DNA of 21,467 bases from CBDAPI01 sp964565865 (GCA_964565865.1 CAZMGM010000037.1:1-21467), one strand, 5' to 3'. Positions 7,573 through 14,507 are shown, numbered from the stretch's first letter. Numbers and translations: made by a program. Notes: generated from the letters alone by a model not told the origin.

Positions 7573-8559
7573 TCAATCACTTTCGCTTTTCGCCAGCGGC
7601 TGACCTTCCTCGTTCCGGTTTATGCCGAAACTGAGTCCCATGTCTCCCAGGATTTCCTTGATTTCGTTCAACGATTTCCGACCGAAGTTCTTGGTCTTCA
7701 GCATCTCCGCCTCGGTTTTCATTACCAGTTGTCCGATGGTCTGAATATTAGCGTTCTTCAGGCAGTTGTAGGAGCGCACCGAGAGCTCGAGTTCCTCGAC
7801 AGACTTGCTAAGATTGTCGTTAATCGCCTCCAGATGCTGATCCTCATTTTCGGTGATCGGCTCAGACTCCTCCTCAAAGTTGATAAAGATAACCAATTGA
7901 TCCTTAAGGATCTTAGCTGCCTGAGCGATGGCGTCCTCGGGTCCAACCGACCCATCCGTCCACACGTCAAGATTCAGCCGGTCATAGTCGGTGGCGTGTC
8001 CCAGTCGAGCTGCCTCAACGAAGAAATTTACTTTTGTTACCGGTGAATGAACCGCATCCATCGGGATATAGCCCAGGCCCATTTCCTCCTCAAAGTTCTC
8101 ATCAGCCGGCTGGTAGCCTCGCGCTTTTCGGATCCGCATCTCCATCTTGATCTCGCCAGCCTCGTTCACGTTCGCAATCTCGATGTCCGGATCGAGGATT
8201 TCTACGTCGGGATCGGGTTTGATTTCACCCGACTTCAACGGGCCGGCACCGTTCGACTCAAGGTAGACCGTCTTTGGACGATCGGTATGCAGTTTCACGG
8301 GTATGCGCTTGAGGTTCATGATGATATCCGTTACATCTTCATGGACTCCCGTGATGGACGAGAACTCGTGGAGCACACCTTCGATCTTTACGGCCGTGAT
8401 AGCTGCGCCCTCGATTGACGAAAGAAGAATCCTTCTCAGGGCGTTTCCGAGGGTAGTTCCAAAACCTCGCTCGAAAGGCTGTGCATAGAAGTGCCCAAAA
8501 CGCGGACCAAGTGTATCCCGATCACAGGCAAGTCTCTTTGGACGTTGAAAACTAGTCAT
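7573..8559 (-). CDS. rpoA: DNA-directed RNA polymerase alpha subunit
   Basis: 328 residues from the ATG at 8559. An upstream in-frame TTG at 8601 would add 14 residues, but GGGAGA seven bases before the ATG, and homology beginning MTSFQRPKRL, favour the ATG. The N-terminal domain (PFERGFGTTLGNALRRILLS, then GVHEDVTDIIMNLKRIPVKL) makes the alpha dimer and the RNAP scaffold. After an acidic linker, the C-terminal domain (SVRSYNCLKNANIQTIGQLV, FGRKSLNEIKEIL) contacts UP elements and activators. It follows rpsK directly; the rpsD gene usually found between them is missing. Confidence 0.98.
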   Translation of the reverse strand: MTSFQRPKRLACDRDTLGPRFGHFYAQPFERGFGTTLGNALRRILLSSIEGAAITAVKIEGVLHEFSSITGVHEDVTDIIMNLKRIPVKLHTDRPKTVYLESNGAGPLKSGEIKPDPDVEILDPDIEIANVNEAGEIKMEMRIRKARGYQPADENFEEEMGLGYIPMDAVHSPVTKVNFFVEAARLGHATDYDRLNLDVWTDGSVGPEDAIAQAAKILKDQLVIFINFEEESEPITENEDQHLEAINDNLSKSVEELELSVRSYNCLKNANIQTIGQLVMKTEAEMLKTKNFGRKSLNEIKEILGDMGLSFGINRNEEGQPLAKSESD

Positions 8560-8652
8560 GCTGGTTTCTCCCAATCTATCTTTGGTGGGAAAAGGCGACA
8601 ATCTGTGTTGCCCCTCCGATTCAATTGATTTGAGATTCGGTTTTTCCGTTCT

Positions 8653-9057
8653 TCAGACCCGTCTCTTCTTGGGCGGTCTGCACCCATTGTGGGGGATGGG
8701 TGTTACATCTTTGATATTTCGGATCTCCACACCGGAGGCCTTAATCGAACGGATAGCAGCCTCACGACCAGAACCAGGACCCTTGACCCTCACATCGCAG
8801 TACCTCATCCCGAATTGGTCACGTGCAGCGGCTGCCGCCCGGTGGCCAGCCTGGGAAGCCGCAAATGGAGTACTCTTTCGACTCCCACGGAATCCCTGGC
8901 CTCCGGCACTGGCGTGGGCCAAAACGTTCCCCTCCAGATCCGTAAAACAGATGAGCGTGTTATTGAAGGTCGCCTTGATGTGAGCAATGCCGTGGACTAC
9001 GGTCCGGCGCTCCCTCTTTTTCTTCGCTTTTTTTCCGCCCCGTTTGTCTTTCGCCAT
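8653..9057 (-). CDS. rpsK: 30S ribosomal protein S11
   Basis: 134 residues. A lysine/arginine-rich N-terminus (KDKRGGKKAKKKRERR) precedes the conserved body GIAHIKATFNNTLICFTD, HASAGGQGFRGSRKSTPFAA and the C-terminal DVTPIPHNGCRPPKKRRV. S11 sits on the 30S platform beside 16S rRNA helices of the central domain. It starts three bases after the rpsM stop and is followed by rpoA with no rpsD between. Confidence 0.98.
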   Translation of the reverse strand: MAKDKRGGKKAKKKRERRTVVHGIAHIKATFNNTLICFTDLEGNVLAHASAGGQGFRGSRKSTPFAASQAGHRAAAAARDQFGMRYCDVRVKGPGSGREAAIRSIKASGVEIRNIKDVTPIPHNGCRPPKKRRV

Positions 9058-9060
9058 GTC

Positions 9061-9432
9061 CTACTTTCTCCGTCTGCGAATCCCCGTCCTCTTGGGGCCC
9101 TTCCTGGTTCTGGCGTTGGTGTGGGTGCGCTGGCCTCGAACCGGCATGCTGCGACGATGTCTGAGGCCTCGATAGCATCCAATGTCCATCAGACGTTTTA
9201 CATTGAGCTGTATTTCCTTGCGAAGATCTCCTTCGATCCGGGCCTCATCCTGAATGACCTGGCGAATCGCATTCCCTTGCTGCTCCGTGAGTTCACCAAC
9301 CTTGACTTCTCCGTCAACATTGGCTTGCTCAAGAATCCTGAGGGCCCGAGTTCTGCCGATCCCATAGATGTAGGTCAAGCCAATGTCGATCTTTTTATGA
9401 TCTGGAACGTTGACTCCCGCGATGCGTGCCAT
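9061..9432 (-). CDS. rpsM: 30S ribosomal protein S13
   Basis: 123 residues. MARIAGVNVPDHKKIDIGLT, YIYGIGRTRALRIL and the C-terminal RGLRHRRSMPVRGQRTHTNA, then RKGPK, are the S13 hallmarks. S13 lies at the top of the 30S head and touches the P-site tRNA and the large subunit. The gene follows rpmJ by 32 bases, within which a miniature palindromic footprint is found. Confidence 0.98.
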   Translation of the reverse strand: MARIAGVNVPDHKKIDIGLTYIYGIGRTRALRILEQANVDGEVKVGELTEQQGNAIRQVIQDEARIEGDLRKEIQLNVKRLMDIGCYRGLRHRRSMPVRGQRTHTNARTRKGPKRTGIRRRRK

Positions 9433-9447
9433 AACGATTCCCCTAAA

Positions 9448-9467
9448 TAGCAGCCCCTTGACCGCTA
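9448..9467. repeat. Miniature TA-flanked palindromic footprint at the rpmJ stop codon
   Basis: Plus strand TA-GCAGCCCCTTGACCGC-TA. The two ends (GCAGCCC and GACCGC) match the ends of the 58-bp element at 16292-16353 (ACAGCCC and GGACCGC), with the middle gone. The right TA forms part of the rpmJ TAG stop. I read it as an internally deleted copy or excision scar; chance is not excluded for so short a sequence. Confidence 0.45.
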
Positions 9468-9578
9468 ACCCTGGCGCTGTTTGTGCTTGGGATTGGGACA
9501 GATAACCCGTACAACTCCGCGCCGCCGAACAATCTTACAGTTAATGCAGATTTTCTTAACTGAGGCTCGAACCTTCAT
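9465..9578 (-). CDS. rpmJ: 50S ribosomal protein L36 (zinc-binding form)
   Basis: 37 residues beginning MKVRASVKKICINCKIVRR and ending PNPKHKQRQG. The zinc ligands Cys11, Cys14, Cys27 and His32 are all present, so this is the C+ form. L36 binds domain V of 23S rRNA. A perfect AGGAGG lies six bases before the ATG. It follows the broken infA and precedes rpsM, the usual place. The stop TAG lies in a TA-flanked palindromic footprint. Confidence 0.97.
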   Translation of the reverse strand: MKVRASVKKICINCKIVRRRGVVRVICPNPKHKQRQG

Positions 9579-9593
9579 GTCGACCTCCTGGCC

Positions 9594-9768
9594 CTACCTG
9601 CCCGACAATTCTCCGCCGCAACCGAAAATTCGCAGCCGAACCCGGTCACCCCCGAGCAGACGAGTTCTCTGGATTCGCTTCCCACCGAAATGTGAGCACT
9701 GACTTGATGGCCACCCTCAACGATCACTCGAACCATTCCTTCGGCAGTCTTCCCGTCAGTTCTCCCAA
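9594..9768 (-). pseudogene. infA: Frameshifted translation initiation factor IF-1 remnant
   Basis: Between map and rpmJ, where infA normally lies, the minus strand encodes IF-1-like segments in three frames. From TTG at 9768 (AAGGAGG eight bases upstream): GELTGRLPK. After a one-base loss at about 9737: MVRVIVEGGHQVSAHIS. After a second one-base loss at about 9687: GGKRIQRTRLLGGDRVRL, ending at TAG 9594-9596. Joined, these align without gaps to the S1-like OB fold of IF-1 (GTVVEALPNGMFRV, NGH-VLAHISGKM, LPGDRV). The usual SPYDLTRGRI end is not recognisable. IF-1 is essential, so either the losses are sequence errors or a functional copy exists elsewhere. The other genes here show no comparable frameshifts, which favours true decay. 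Confidence 0.7.
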
Positions 9769-9807
9769 AACGCTGTCCTCCTTCTCCTCCAATTCAAAGA
9801 TTTTAAG

Positions 9808-10557
9808 CTAATCGAGCTGGCTCAAGATCCAAGGCCCATCCTTAGTCAAGGCCACAGAATGCTCGAAATGGGCGCTGTATCCGCCGTCAGTTGTCACAGC
9901 CGTCCACTTGTCCTCCAGTATCCTCGCTCCCGCCCCCCTGCTGTTAACCATGGGCTCGATCGCGAGAACCATGCCCTCTTGGAGCCTGGGACCGTGGCCG
10001 GGCGCTCCGAAGTTCGGTATTTGAGGATCTTCATGCAAATGCTGTCCAATACCATGCCCTACGAATTCCCGGACCACGGAGAATCCATTTTCCTCAATGT
10101 GCCCTTGAACACTGGCCGAGATGTCGGAAACTCGATTCCCAACGACCACCTGCTCGATACCTTTGAAAAGAGACTCGCGCGTCACTTTTAAGAGCTGCTT
10201 GAGTCCGGAGGATATCTTTCCTACCGGAAAGGTCCAGGCCGAATCGCCATAGTAACCTTGCCACCGGACACCCACGTCAAGACTGACAATGTCTCCTCTC
10301 TCGAGGCATCGACCGCTGGGAATTCCGTGTACGATTTCCTCATTGATGGACACACACACACTGGCCGGAAACCCCTGATAACCCTTGAATGCAGGTTCTC
10401 CTCCCGAGGCCCTGATCATATCTTCAGCCACACCATCCAGGTGGGCAGTCGTCACTCCCGGTTGAATAAGCCGACTCAGATGCTCCAGAACGCTGGCCAC
10501 GATCAGATTAGCTTTCCGCATCTTCCGGAGTTGGTCCCTACCCTTACAGACGATCAT
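9808..10557 (-). CDS. map: Methionine aminopeptidase, type I
   Basis: 249 residues. Removes the initiator methionine from nascent proteins. The five metal ligands and the catalytic His are present: His77 (NEEIVHGIP), Asp94 and Asp105 (LDVGVRWQGYYGDSAW), His168 (GHGIGQHLHE), Glu201 (IEPM) and Glu232 (HFEHSVAL). There is no N-terminal zinc extension, so it is the short type Ia form. It lies 76 bases after secY; adk, which commonly sits between them, is missing. The Shine-Dalgarno is poor (GGGGATGCGGG). Confidence 0.97.
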   Translation of the reverse strand: MIVCKGRDQLRKMRKANLIVASVLEHLSRLIQPGVTTAHLDGVAEDMIRASGGEPAFKGYQGFPASVCVSINEEIVHGIPSGRCLERGDIVSLDVGVRWQGYYGDSAWTFPVGKISSGLKQLLKVTRESLFKGIEQVVVGNRVSDISASVQGHIEENGFSVVREFVGHGIGQHLHEDPQIPNFGAPGHGPRLQEGMVLAIEPMVNSRGAGARILEDKWTAVTTDGGYSAHFEHSVALTKDGPWILSQLD

Positions 10558-10570
10558 CCCGCATCCCCAG

Positions 10571-10610
10571 GACCACGGTGGGCAAAAGCCCTTAATACTA
10601 GCAGGACACG
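10571..10610. repeat. Scrambled relic of the palindromic element family between secY and map
   Basis: Plus strand GACCACGGTGGGCAAAAGCC, then CTTAATACTAGCAGGACACG. The CACGGTGGGCAAAAGCCC part resembles CCCGTGGCAAAAGCCCC in the 58-bp element, and CTAGCAGGAC resembles its CTAGCAGTCC end type. It also contains the small hairpin GGGCTTTTGCCC on the minus strand. secY ends in TGA, and here the stop codon is not part of the repeat. Relationship is an inference from partial identity. Confidence 0.4.
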
Positions 10611-10633
10611 CCTCCTGGACGCCACCCTGTCCT

Positions 10634-12037
10634 TCATCGCCGCCCTCTCACCCGCCCCTTTTTAAGGAAGCCTTCGTAGTGGCGCATGACCAACTGGGAC
10701 TCAATCTGTTGGATCGTGTCCATGGCGACTCCCACTACAATCAGCAGCGAAGTCCCCCCAAAGTAAAAGGCAACTCCAAGCCCCGTCGTGATCCAGGAGA
10801 GTCCGTTCTCTGTAAGAAAATCGTCTATTCCGGGACCGATCGCAGGTATCGGCTGTACCTTGAATCCGGTGATCAGAAACTCTGGCAAAAGGCACACCAG
10901 GACCAGATAGACTGAGCCCGCAAAGGTCAATCGGGTCAGCACCTTATCGATGAATTCCGAGGTTCTCCTGCCGGGCCGGGTCCCCGGGATGAACCCTCCA
11001 TACTTGCGAATGTTGTCTGCTACCTCGTCAGGATTAAAGATAATGCTGACATAGAAAAAACAGAAGAACATAATGCTGCTTATGTAAACGACGTTGTAAA
11101 GTGGATACCCCTGTTGCAGCTGGTTTGCCATGCTCACAAGCCAGTCCCATGGAAACACGAGTTGAAGGGTTGACGGGAATGCGACGATCGATGCTGCAAA
11201 GATCACCGGGATCACTCCCCCTGAGTTCACTTTCAGGGGCAGATGAGTCGCCTGGCCACCGTACATACGGCGCCCGACCACCCGCTTTGCGTATTGGATA
11301 GGTATCCTGCGTTGTCCCCTTTCCACGAAGACAATGGCAGCGATCACGGCAACCATCATGGCGAGAAGGGCTGCAATAAGAAAAATCGTCATTTGTTCGT
11401 TTTGCAGATCCATCCACAAAGACCACGCAGCACTGGGGAGGCCTACGACGATCCCGGCAAAGATGATCAGCGAAATGCCATTTCCGATGCCTCTTTCCGA
11501 AATCTGCTCACCGATCCACATGACGAAGATGGTACCGGTGCAGAGCGTGAGCATGGTCATGAAGCGAAACCCCCAGCCGGGGCTGGCAACGATGGGAGTC
11601 GAACTTGCGGTACGTTCCAGTGCCGTGGCCGTGGCCATACCTTGAAAGAGACTTAGTCCAACCGTGGCGTATCGAGTGTACTGGTTGATCTTCCGCCGTC
11701 CCAGTTCACCTTCCTTGGAAAGTCTCTCCAAATACGGCCAGACGACGGTCAAGAGCTGAAAGATGATAGAAGCTGTGATGTAGGGCGTAATCCCCAGCGC
11801 AAAAATGGAAAGCCTTGAGAGGTTACCTCCGGAGAAGATATCCAGGAATCCGAAGATCGTGCCCGCCTGCGACTGAAAGAACCCCGCCAGAGCCTCGCTG
11901 TTTACTCCCGGAGTCGGAATCCAACTGCCAACCCGATAAAGAGCAAGCATACTGAGCATGAAGAGGATTCTCTTCCGAAGCTCGGGAATACTGACGATAT
12001 TACGCAGGGTCGCGGCAAGACTGTTGAAATCGGCCAT
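10634..12037 (-). CDS. secY: Protein translocase subunit SecY
   Basis: 467 residues, the channel of the SecYEG translocon in the inner membrane. It begins MADFNSLAATLRNIVSIPEL and shows ten hydrophobic segments. Conserved marks include YRVGSWIPTPGVN (plug side), FALGITPYITASIIFQLL, GIGNGISLIIFAGI, the cytosolic loop RRIPIQYAKRVVGRR, and IRKYGGFIPGTRPG. The basic tail KKGRVRGRR is normal. The ATG is preceded by TAAC from an inserted element, so the original Shine-Dalgarno in rplO has been displaced by about 275 bp. Translation may now depend on a small ORF that ends one base before it. Confidence 0.98.
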   Translation of the reverse strand: MADFNSLAATLRNIVSIPELRKRILFMLSMLALYRVGSWIPTPGVNSEALAGFFQSQAGTIFGFLDIFSGGNLSRLSIFALGITPYITASIIFQLLTVVWPYLERLSKEGELGRRKINQYTRYATVGLSLFQGMATATALERTASSTPIVASPGWGFRFMTMLTLCTGTIFVMWIGEQISERGIGNGISLIIFAGIVVGLPSAAWSLWMDLQNEQMTIFLIAALLAMMVAVIAAIVFVERGQRRIPIQYAKRVVGRRMYGGQATHLPLKVNSGGVIPVIFAASIVAFPSTLQLVFPWDWLVSMANQLQQGYPLYNVVYISSIMFFCFFYVSIIFNPDEVADNIRKYGGFIPGTRPGRRTSEFIDKVLTRLTFAGSVYLVLVCLLPEFLITGFKVQPIPAIGPGIDDFLTENGLSWITTGLGVAFYFGGTSLLIVVGVAMDTIQQIESQLVMRHYEGFLKKGRVRGRR

Positions 12038-12038
12038 G

Positions 12039-12239
12039 TTAGCAGTCCATGATCAAAGTCCGGCGGGCCGCGTTGCGGCCGCCGTCGGTGCAGATGTAAG
12101 GAGCACCGAGGTAGTCCACACCAAAGTATAGGCAAGAAGGTGCAACGTAGCAGGTGCGCCTGCTCCGCCCGTAACGCGCAGGGAGCCAGGGGTTTGCGCC
12201 CGCTGTCTGCGTTTCTCTTCGTCTCCGATGAACCAGCAT
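12039..12239 (-). CDS. Possible 66-residue ORF carried by the inserted element, upstream of secY
   Basis: ATG at 12239 has an excellent Shine-Dalgarno (AAGGAG, seven bases ahead). The frame runs 66 codons to a TAA that ends one base before the secY ATG (TAACATG). The peptide is Arg/Cys-rich (begins MLVHRRRRETQTAGANPW, ends GGRNAARRTLIMDC) and matches no family I know. Its last codons are the terminal inverted repeat itself. The likely role, if any, is to deliver ribosomes to secY by translational coupling, not to make a functional protein. It could also be chance. Confidence 0.4.
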   Translation of the reverse strand: MLVHRRRRETQTAGANPWLPARYGRSRRTCYVAPSCLYFGVDYLGAPYICTDGGRNAARRTLIMDC

Positions 12240-12318
12240 CGATTTTCTCCTTGTGCCTTGCCAGCGAACGCAGTTCCCTGCCGCGCGACCGCCGCGCGAC
12301 TTTTACCACGGACTGCTA
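12040..12318. mobile_element. MITE-like element (275 bp plus TA duplication) between rplO and secY
   Basis: Terminal inverted repeats: left plus strand GCAGTCCATGATCAAAGTC, right (minus strand) GCAGTCCGTGGTAAAAGTC, matching at 16 of 19 positions and followed by GC-rich arms. Each end is flanked by TA. The right TA is part of the rplO stop TAG; the left TA gives TAAC before the secY ATG. Removing the element and one TA restores AAC-TAA-C-ATG, a tight rplO-secY junction. No transposase is present, so it would be non-autonomous. TA targets are typical of the IS630/Tc1-mariner group, but other families also use them, so the parent is unknown. Confidence 0.65.
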
Positions 12319-12765
12319 GTTCACAACCTCCGCAGTCCCTCCAGCCGCCTCAATTTTCCGGCGGGCAGACTCGCTGAAATGCCTTGCTTTTACCGCAATC
12401 TTCTTGTTCAGATCACCCTGGCCCAGAATTCGTAAGCCGTGATAGGTTTTCTTCACGTAGCCAATCTCTTTGAGCATTTCCGCCGACACCTCGGTTCCCT
12501 CGTCGAACTGATTCAGATCGCGAACGTTGAGAACCACGTACCGCTTGGAAAAGATGTTGGTGAAACCTCGCTTGGGAAGGCGCCGATAGAGGGGCATCTG
12601 GCCGCCCTCAAAACCCCAGCGTCGCGAGTACCCGGATCGGGACTTCTGACCCTTGTGCCCGCGGCCGGCTGTGACACCGTGACCAGAGCCTGGACCCCGA
12701 CCTACTCTTTTGCGCTTTTGATTGGCTGCAGGGTGGGGTTTGAGGGAATGCAATTTCAGAGACAT
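12316..12765 (-). CDS. rplO: 50S ribosomal protein L15
   Basis: 149 residues from the ATG at 12765, chosen over the GTG at 12771 because AAGGAG lies seven bases ahead of it. MSLKLHSLKPHPAANQKRKR, RVGRGPGSGHGVTAGRGHKG and the C-terminal HFSESARRKIEAAGGTAEVV identify L15, an early-binding protein of the large subunit core. Its TAG stop is built from a TA flanking the 275-bp element; the ancestral stop was probably TAA. Confidence 0.97.
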   Translation of the reverse strand: MSLKLHSLKPHPAANQKRKRVGRGPGSGHGVTAGRGHKGQKSRSGYSRRWGFEGGQMPLYRRLPKRGFTNIFSKRYVVLNVRDLNQFDEGTEVSAEMLKEIGYVKKTYHGLRILGQGDLNKKIAVKARHFSESARRKIEAAGGTAEVVN

Positions 12766-12767
12766 TC

Positions 12768-12965
12768 TCACTCTCCTTCGACAATGCGAACCAGATGGGG
12801 TACTCTCGCCACCATACCTCGAATTTCCCGAGTGTCGGGTCGTTGCACAACCTGATTGAGCTTTCGAAGCCCCAGACCCCTTACTACCAAGCGTTGCTTT
12901 TCGGGTCTTCCGATCATGCTTCGGAAATACTCAATTGTGATCGTTTTGGGGGCCTTTTCTCCCAT
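12768..12965 (-). CDS. rpmD: 50S ribosomal protein L30
   Basis: 65 residues from ATG 12965 (overlapping the rpsE stop as TGATG, with GAGG seven bases ahead); a GTG at 12968 would add one residue. Contains TITIEYFRSMIGRPEKQR, LVVRGLGLRKLNQVVQRPDT and GMVARVPHLVRIV, the L30 fold. L30 binds 23S rRNA and 5S-proximal regions. It lies between rpsE and rplO as in the standard spc operon. Confidence 0.96.
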   Translation of the reverse strand: MGEKAPKTITIEYFRSMIGRPEKQRLVVRGLGLRKLNQVVQRPDTREIRGMVARVPHLVRIVEGE

Positions 12966-13459
12966 CACAAATCCTCGACCGAAATTCCCCGACTTCGGGC
13001 GACTTGTTCAGGACTTCGCAGGCTGCTGAGACCTTGCAAGGTCGCTTTGATCACGTTGTGAGGATTCTGGCTCCCGAGCACCTTCGTCACAACGTCTCGA
13101 ATTCCGGCGGCCTCCATAACTGCGCGGACAGTACTCCCGGCGATGACCCCTGTTCCCTCCGGAGCGGGCTTGAGCAGAACCCTTCCTGCCCCGAATACGC
13201 CCTCCACCATATGGGGGATTGTTGAACCACTGAGAGGAATCCCCACTACCGATTTTCGAGCCCGCTCCAATCCCTTACGAATTGCAGCGGGGACTTCCTT
13301 TGCCTTTCCCAGGCCGAAGCCCACTCGGCCACTCTCGTCACCTACAACGACGAGCGCATTGAAGCTGAGATTCTTGCCACCTTTGACAACTTTTGTAACG
13401 CGGTTGATGGAGATGACGTGATCTTTGAATTCAGAGTCACCCCTGTCCCTAAAAGCCAT
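12965..13459 (-). CDS. rpsE: 30S ribosomal protein S5
   Basis: 164 residues. Shows the S5 double-stranded RNA-binding domain (RVTKVVKGGKNLSFNALVVV, GFGLGKAKEVPAAIRKGLE) and C-terminal domain (LKPAPEGTGVIAGSTVRAVM, VLGSQNPHNVIKATLQGL). S5 supports decoding accuracy at the 30S solvent side. The C-terminus ends SRGISVEDL and overlaps rpmD. GGAGAG precedes its start; between it and the rplR stop lies a tiny TA-flanked footprint. Confidence 0.98.
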   Translation of the reverse strand: MAFRDRGDSEFKDHVISINRVTKVVKGGKNLSFNALVVVGDESGRVGFGLGKAKEVPAAIRKGLERARKSVVGIPLSGSTIPHMVEGVFGAGRVLLKPAPEGTGVIAGSTVRAVMEAAGIRDVVTKVLGSQNPHNVIKATLQGLSSLRSPEQVARSRGISVEDL

Positions 13460-13468
13460 ATTCTCTCC

Positions 13469-13483
13469 TAGCAGCCCATGCTA
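13469..13483. repeat. Tiny TA-flanked footprint at the rplR stop codon
   Basis: Plus strand TA-GCAGCCCATGC-TA (11 bp between TA pairs). GCAGCCC matches the end type of the larger elements, and the right TA forms the rplR TAG. Deleting it would give TTT-TAG-GAGAG just ahead of rpsE, a tighter junction with the same stop. It is short, so origin as an excision scar is an inference. Confidence 0.4.
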
Positions 13484-13837
13484 AAACTTCAAGCCCTTCT
13501 CTCGGGCAGCCTCGGCAAAAGCCTTGACCCGTCCGTGGTAGATGTAACCACCTCGGTCAAAGACGACGGACTCAACTTTCTTCTTTTTTGCCGCATCGGC
13601 AATCGCTTTCCCCAATTCCCGGGCCGATTCAACATTCGAGCCCTGCTTCCCTCTCCCTTTCAATGTTGAGGCGGATGCGAGGGTCACTCCCGCCACGTCG
13701 TCGACAAGCTGTGCATAAAAATGTCGTAGGCTCCGAAAAACGACCAGACGCGGCCGATCGGCGCTCCCCTGGACCTTTCTCCGTATTCTCCTGTGAACCT
13801 TGAGACGACGTTGATTCCTGCCCGGTTTCTTGCCCAT
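13481..13837 (-). CDS. rplR: 50S ribosomal protein L18
   Basis: 118 residues. The basic N-terminus GKKPGRNQRRLKVHRRIRRK, then GSADRPRLVVFRSLRHFYAQ and the C-terminal VVFDRGGYIYHGRVKAFAEA with REKGLKF are diagnostic of L18, which with L5 attaches 5S rRNA to the large subunit. AAAGGA sits unusually close (two bases) to the ATG. It follows rplF across a 109-base spacer that contains a 51-bp palindromic element. Confidence 0.98.
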   Translation of the reverse strand: MGKKPGRNQRRLKVHRRIRRKVQGSADRPRLVVFRSLRHFYAQLVDDVAGVTLASASTLKGRGKQGSNVESARELGKAIADAAKKKKVESVVFDRGGYIYHGRVKAFAEAAREKGLKF

Positions 13838-13894
13838 ATTCCTTTGATCGCCCAGTTCAGCTCGCCACTACCAGTGCTTCCCCGTACAGAATAC

Positions 13895-13949
13895 TAGTGG
13901 ACTGTAACACCTTAATCGCTAATGCTGATTCAAGCATTACAGTCCACTA
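13895..13949. mobile_element. 51-bp palindromic MITE-like element (plus TA duplication) between rplF and rplR
   Basis: Perfect 14-bp inverted repeats CTAGTGGACTGTAA (13894-13907) and TTACAGTCCACTAG (13937-13950) enclose about 29 bases, which themselves contain an imperfect palindrome (AATCGCTAATGCTGATT). Flanked by TA on both sides; the right TA is in the rplF TAG stop. There is no coding capacity. TIR beginning GTGGACTG and a TA target resemble small IS630/Tc1-mariner-type MITEs. Its ends differ from the GCAGTCC-type elements in this window, so it is probably a second family. Confidence 0.7.
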
Positions 13950-14507
13950 GGCGCCTTTCTTTCCAACCTTGGTTCGCACAAGTTCCTGGTGGTAGCGGAT
14001 GCCCTTGCCCTTGTAGGCGTCGGGGGGGCGGACCTTGCGGATGTCTGCTGCCACCTGGCCAACCAGTGCTTTGTCAATTCCCATGATCGTCAGAGTGGCC
14101 ACATAATTAGGAATTGTGCTCGTCCCTTTTTCCACTTTGATTTCGATCCCCTCGGGGAACGGAAACTCCACCCTATGCGAGAACCCAATGCTCAGGCTGA
14201 GTTCCCTGCCTCGAATCTCTGCCCGATAACCAATCCCCACCAGGTCAAGTTGTTTGCTGAAACCCTCCGAGACACCAGACACTGCGTTAGCCACAAGAGA
14301 CCGAAACAGCCCGTGCAGAGCCCGGGTTTTCGGGTTCTCTTTAACTCGCTTCACTTCCGCGATTCCGTCGTTCAACTCCAAGCGTATCCCAGCTGGAATG
14401 GAGGTTGCCAGCGATCCCTTTGGCCCCTGTACGATGACTTGAGAAGCCTGGATCTCAAGCTCGACACCTGATGGAAGTTTGATTGGTTTTCTACCTACAC
14501 GAGACAT
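13947..14507 (-). CDS. rplF: 50S ribosomal protein L6
   Basis: 186 residues. MSRVGRKPIKLPSGVELEIQ, VIVQGPKGSL, and the second-domain GIDKALVGQVAADIRKVRPP with DAYKGKGIRY identify L6, which lies near the factor-binding stalk base. It follows rpsH after 41 bases that contain a small hairpin (CCCGG/CCGGG). Its TAG stop is made from the TA plus first base of the 51-bp palindromic element. Confidence 0.98.
   Translation of the reverse strand: MSRVGRKPIKLPSGVELEIQASQVIVQGPKGSLATSIPAGIRLELNDGIAEVKRVKENPKTRALHGLFRSLVANAVSGVSEGFSKQLDLVGIGYRAEIRGRELSLSIGFSHRVEFPFPEGIEIKVEKGTSTIPNYVATLTIMGIDKALVGQVAADIRKVRPPDAYKGKGIRYHQELVRTKVGKKGA

Noticed and set aside
8689..9450. Plus-strand ORF of 253 codons
   Set aside because: Lies opposite rpsK and rpsM, both unmistakable; its peptide resembles nothing.
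11902..12309. Minus-strand ORF of 135 codons spanning the secY start and the element
   Set aside because: It runs out of frame through secY and lacks a good start; the 66-codon ORF with a Shine-Dalgarno is the better candidate.
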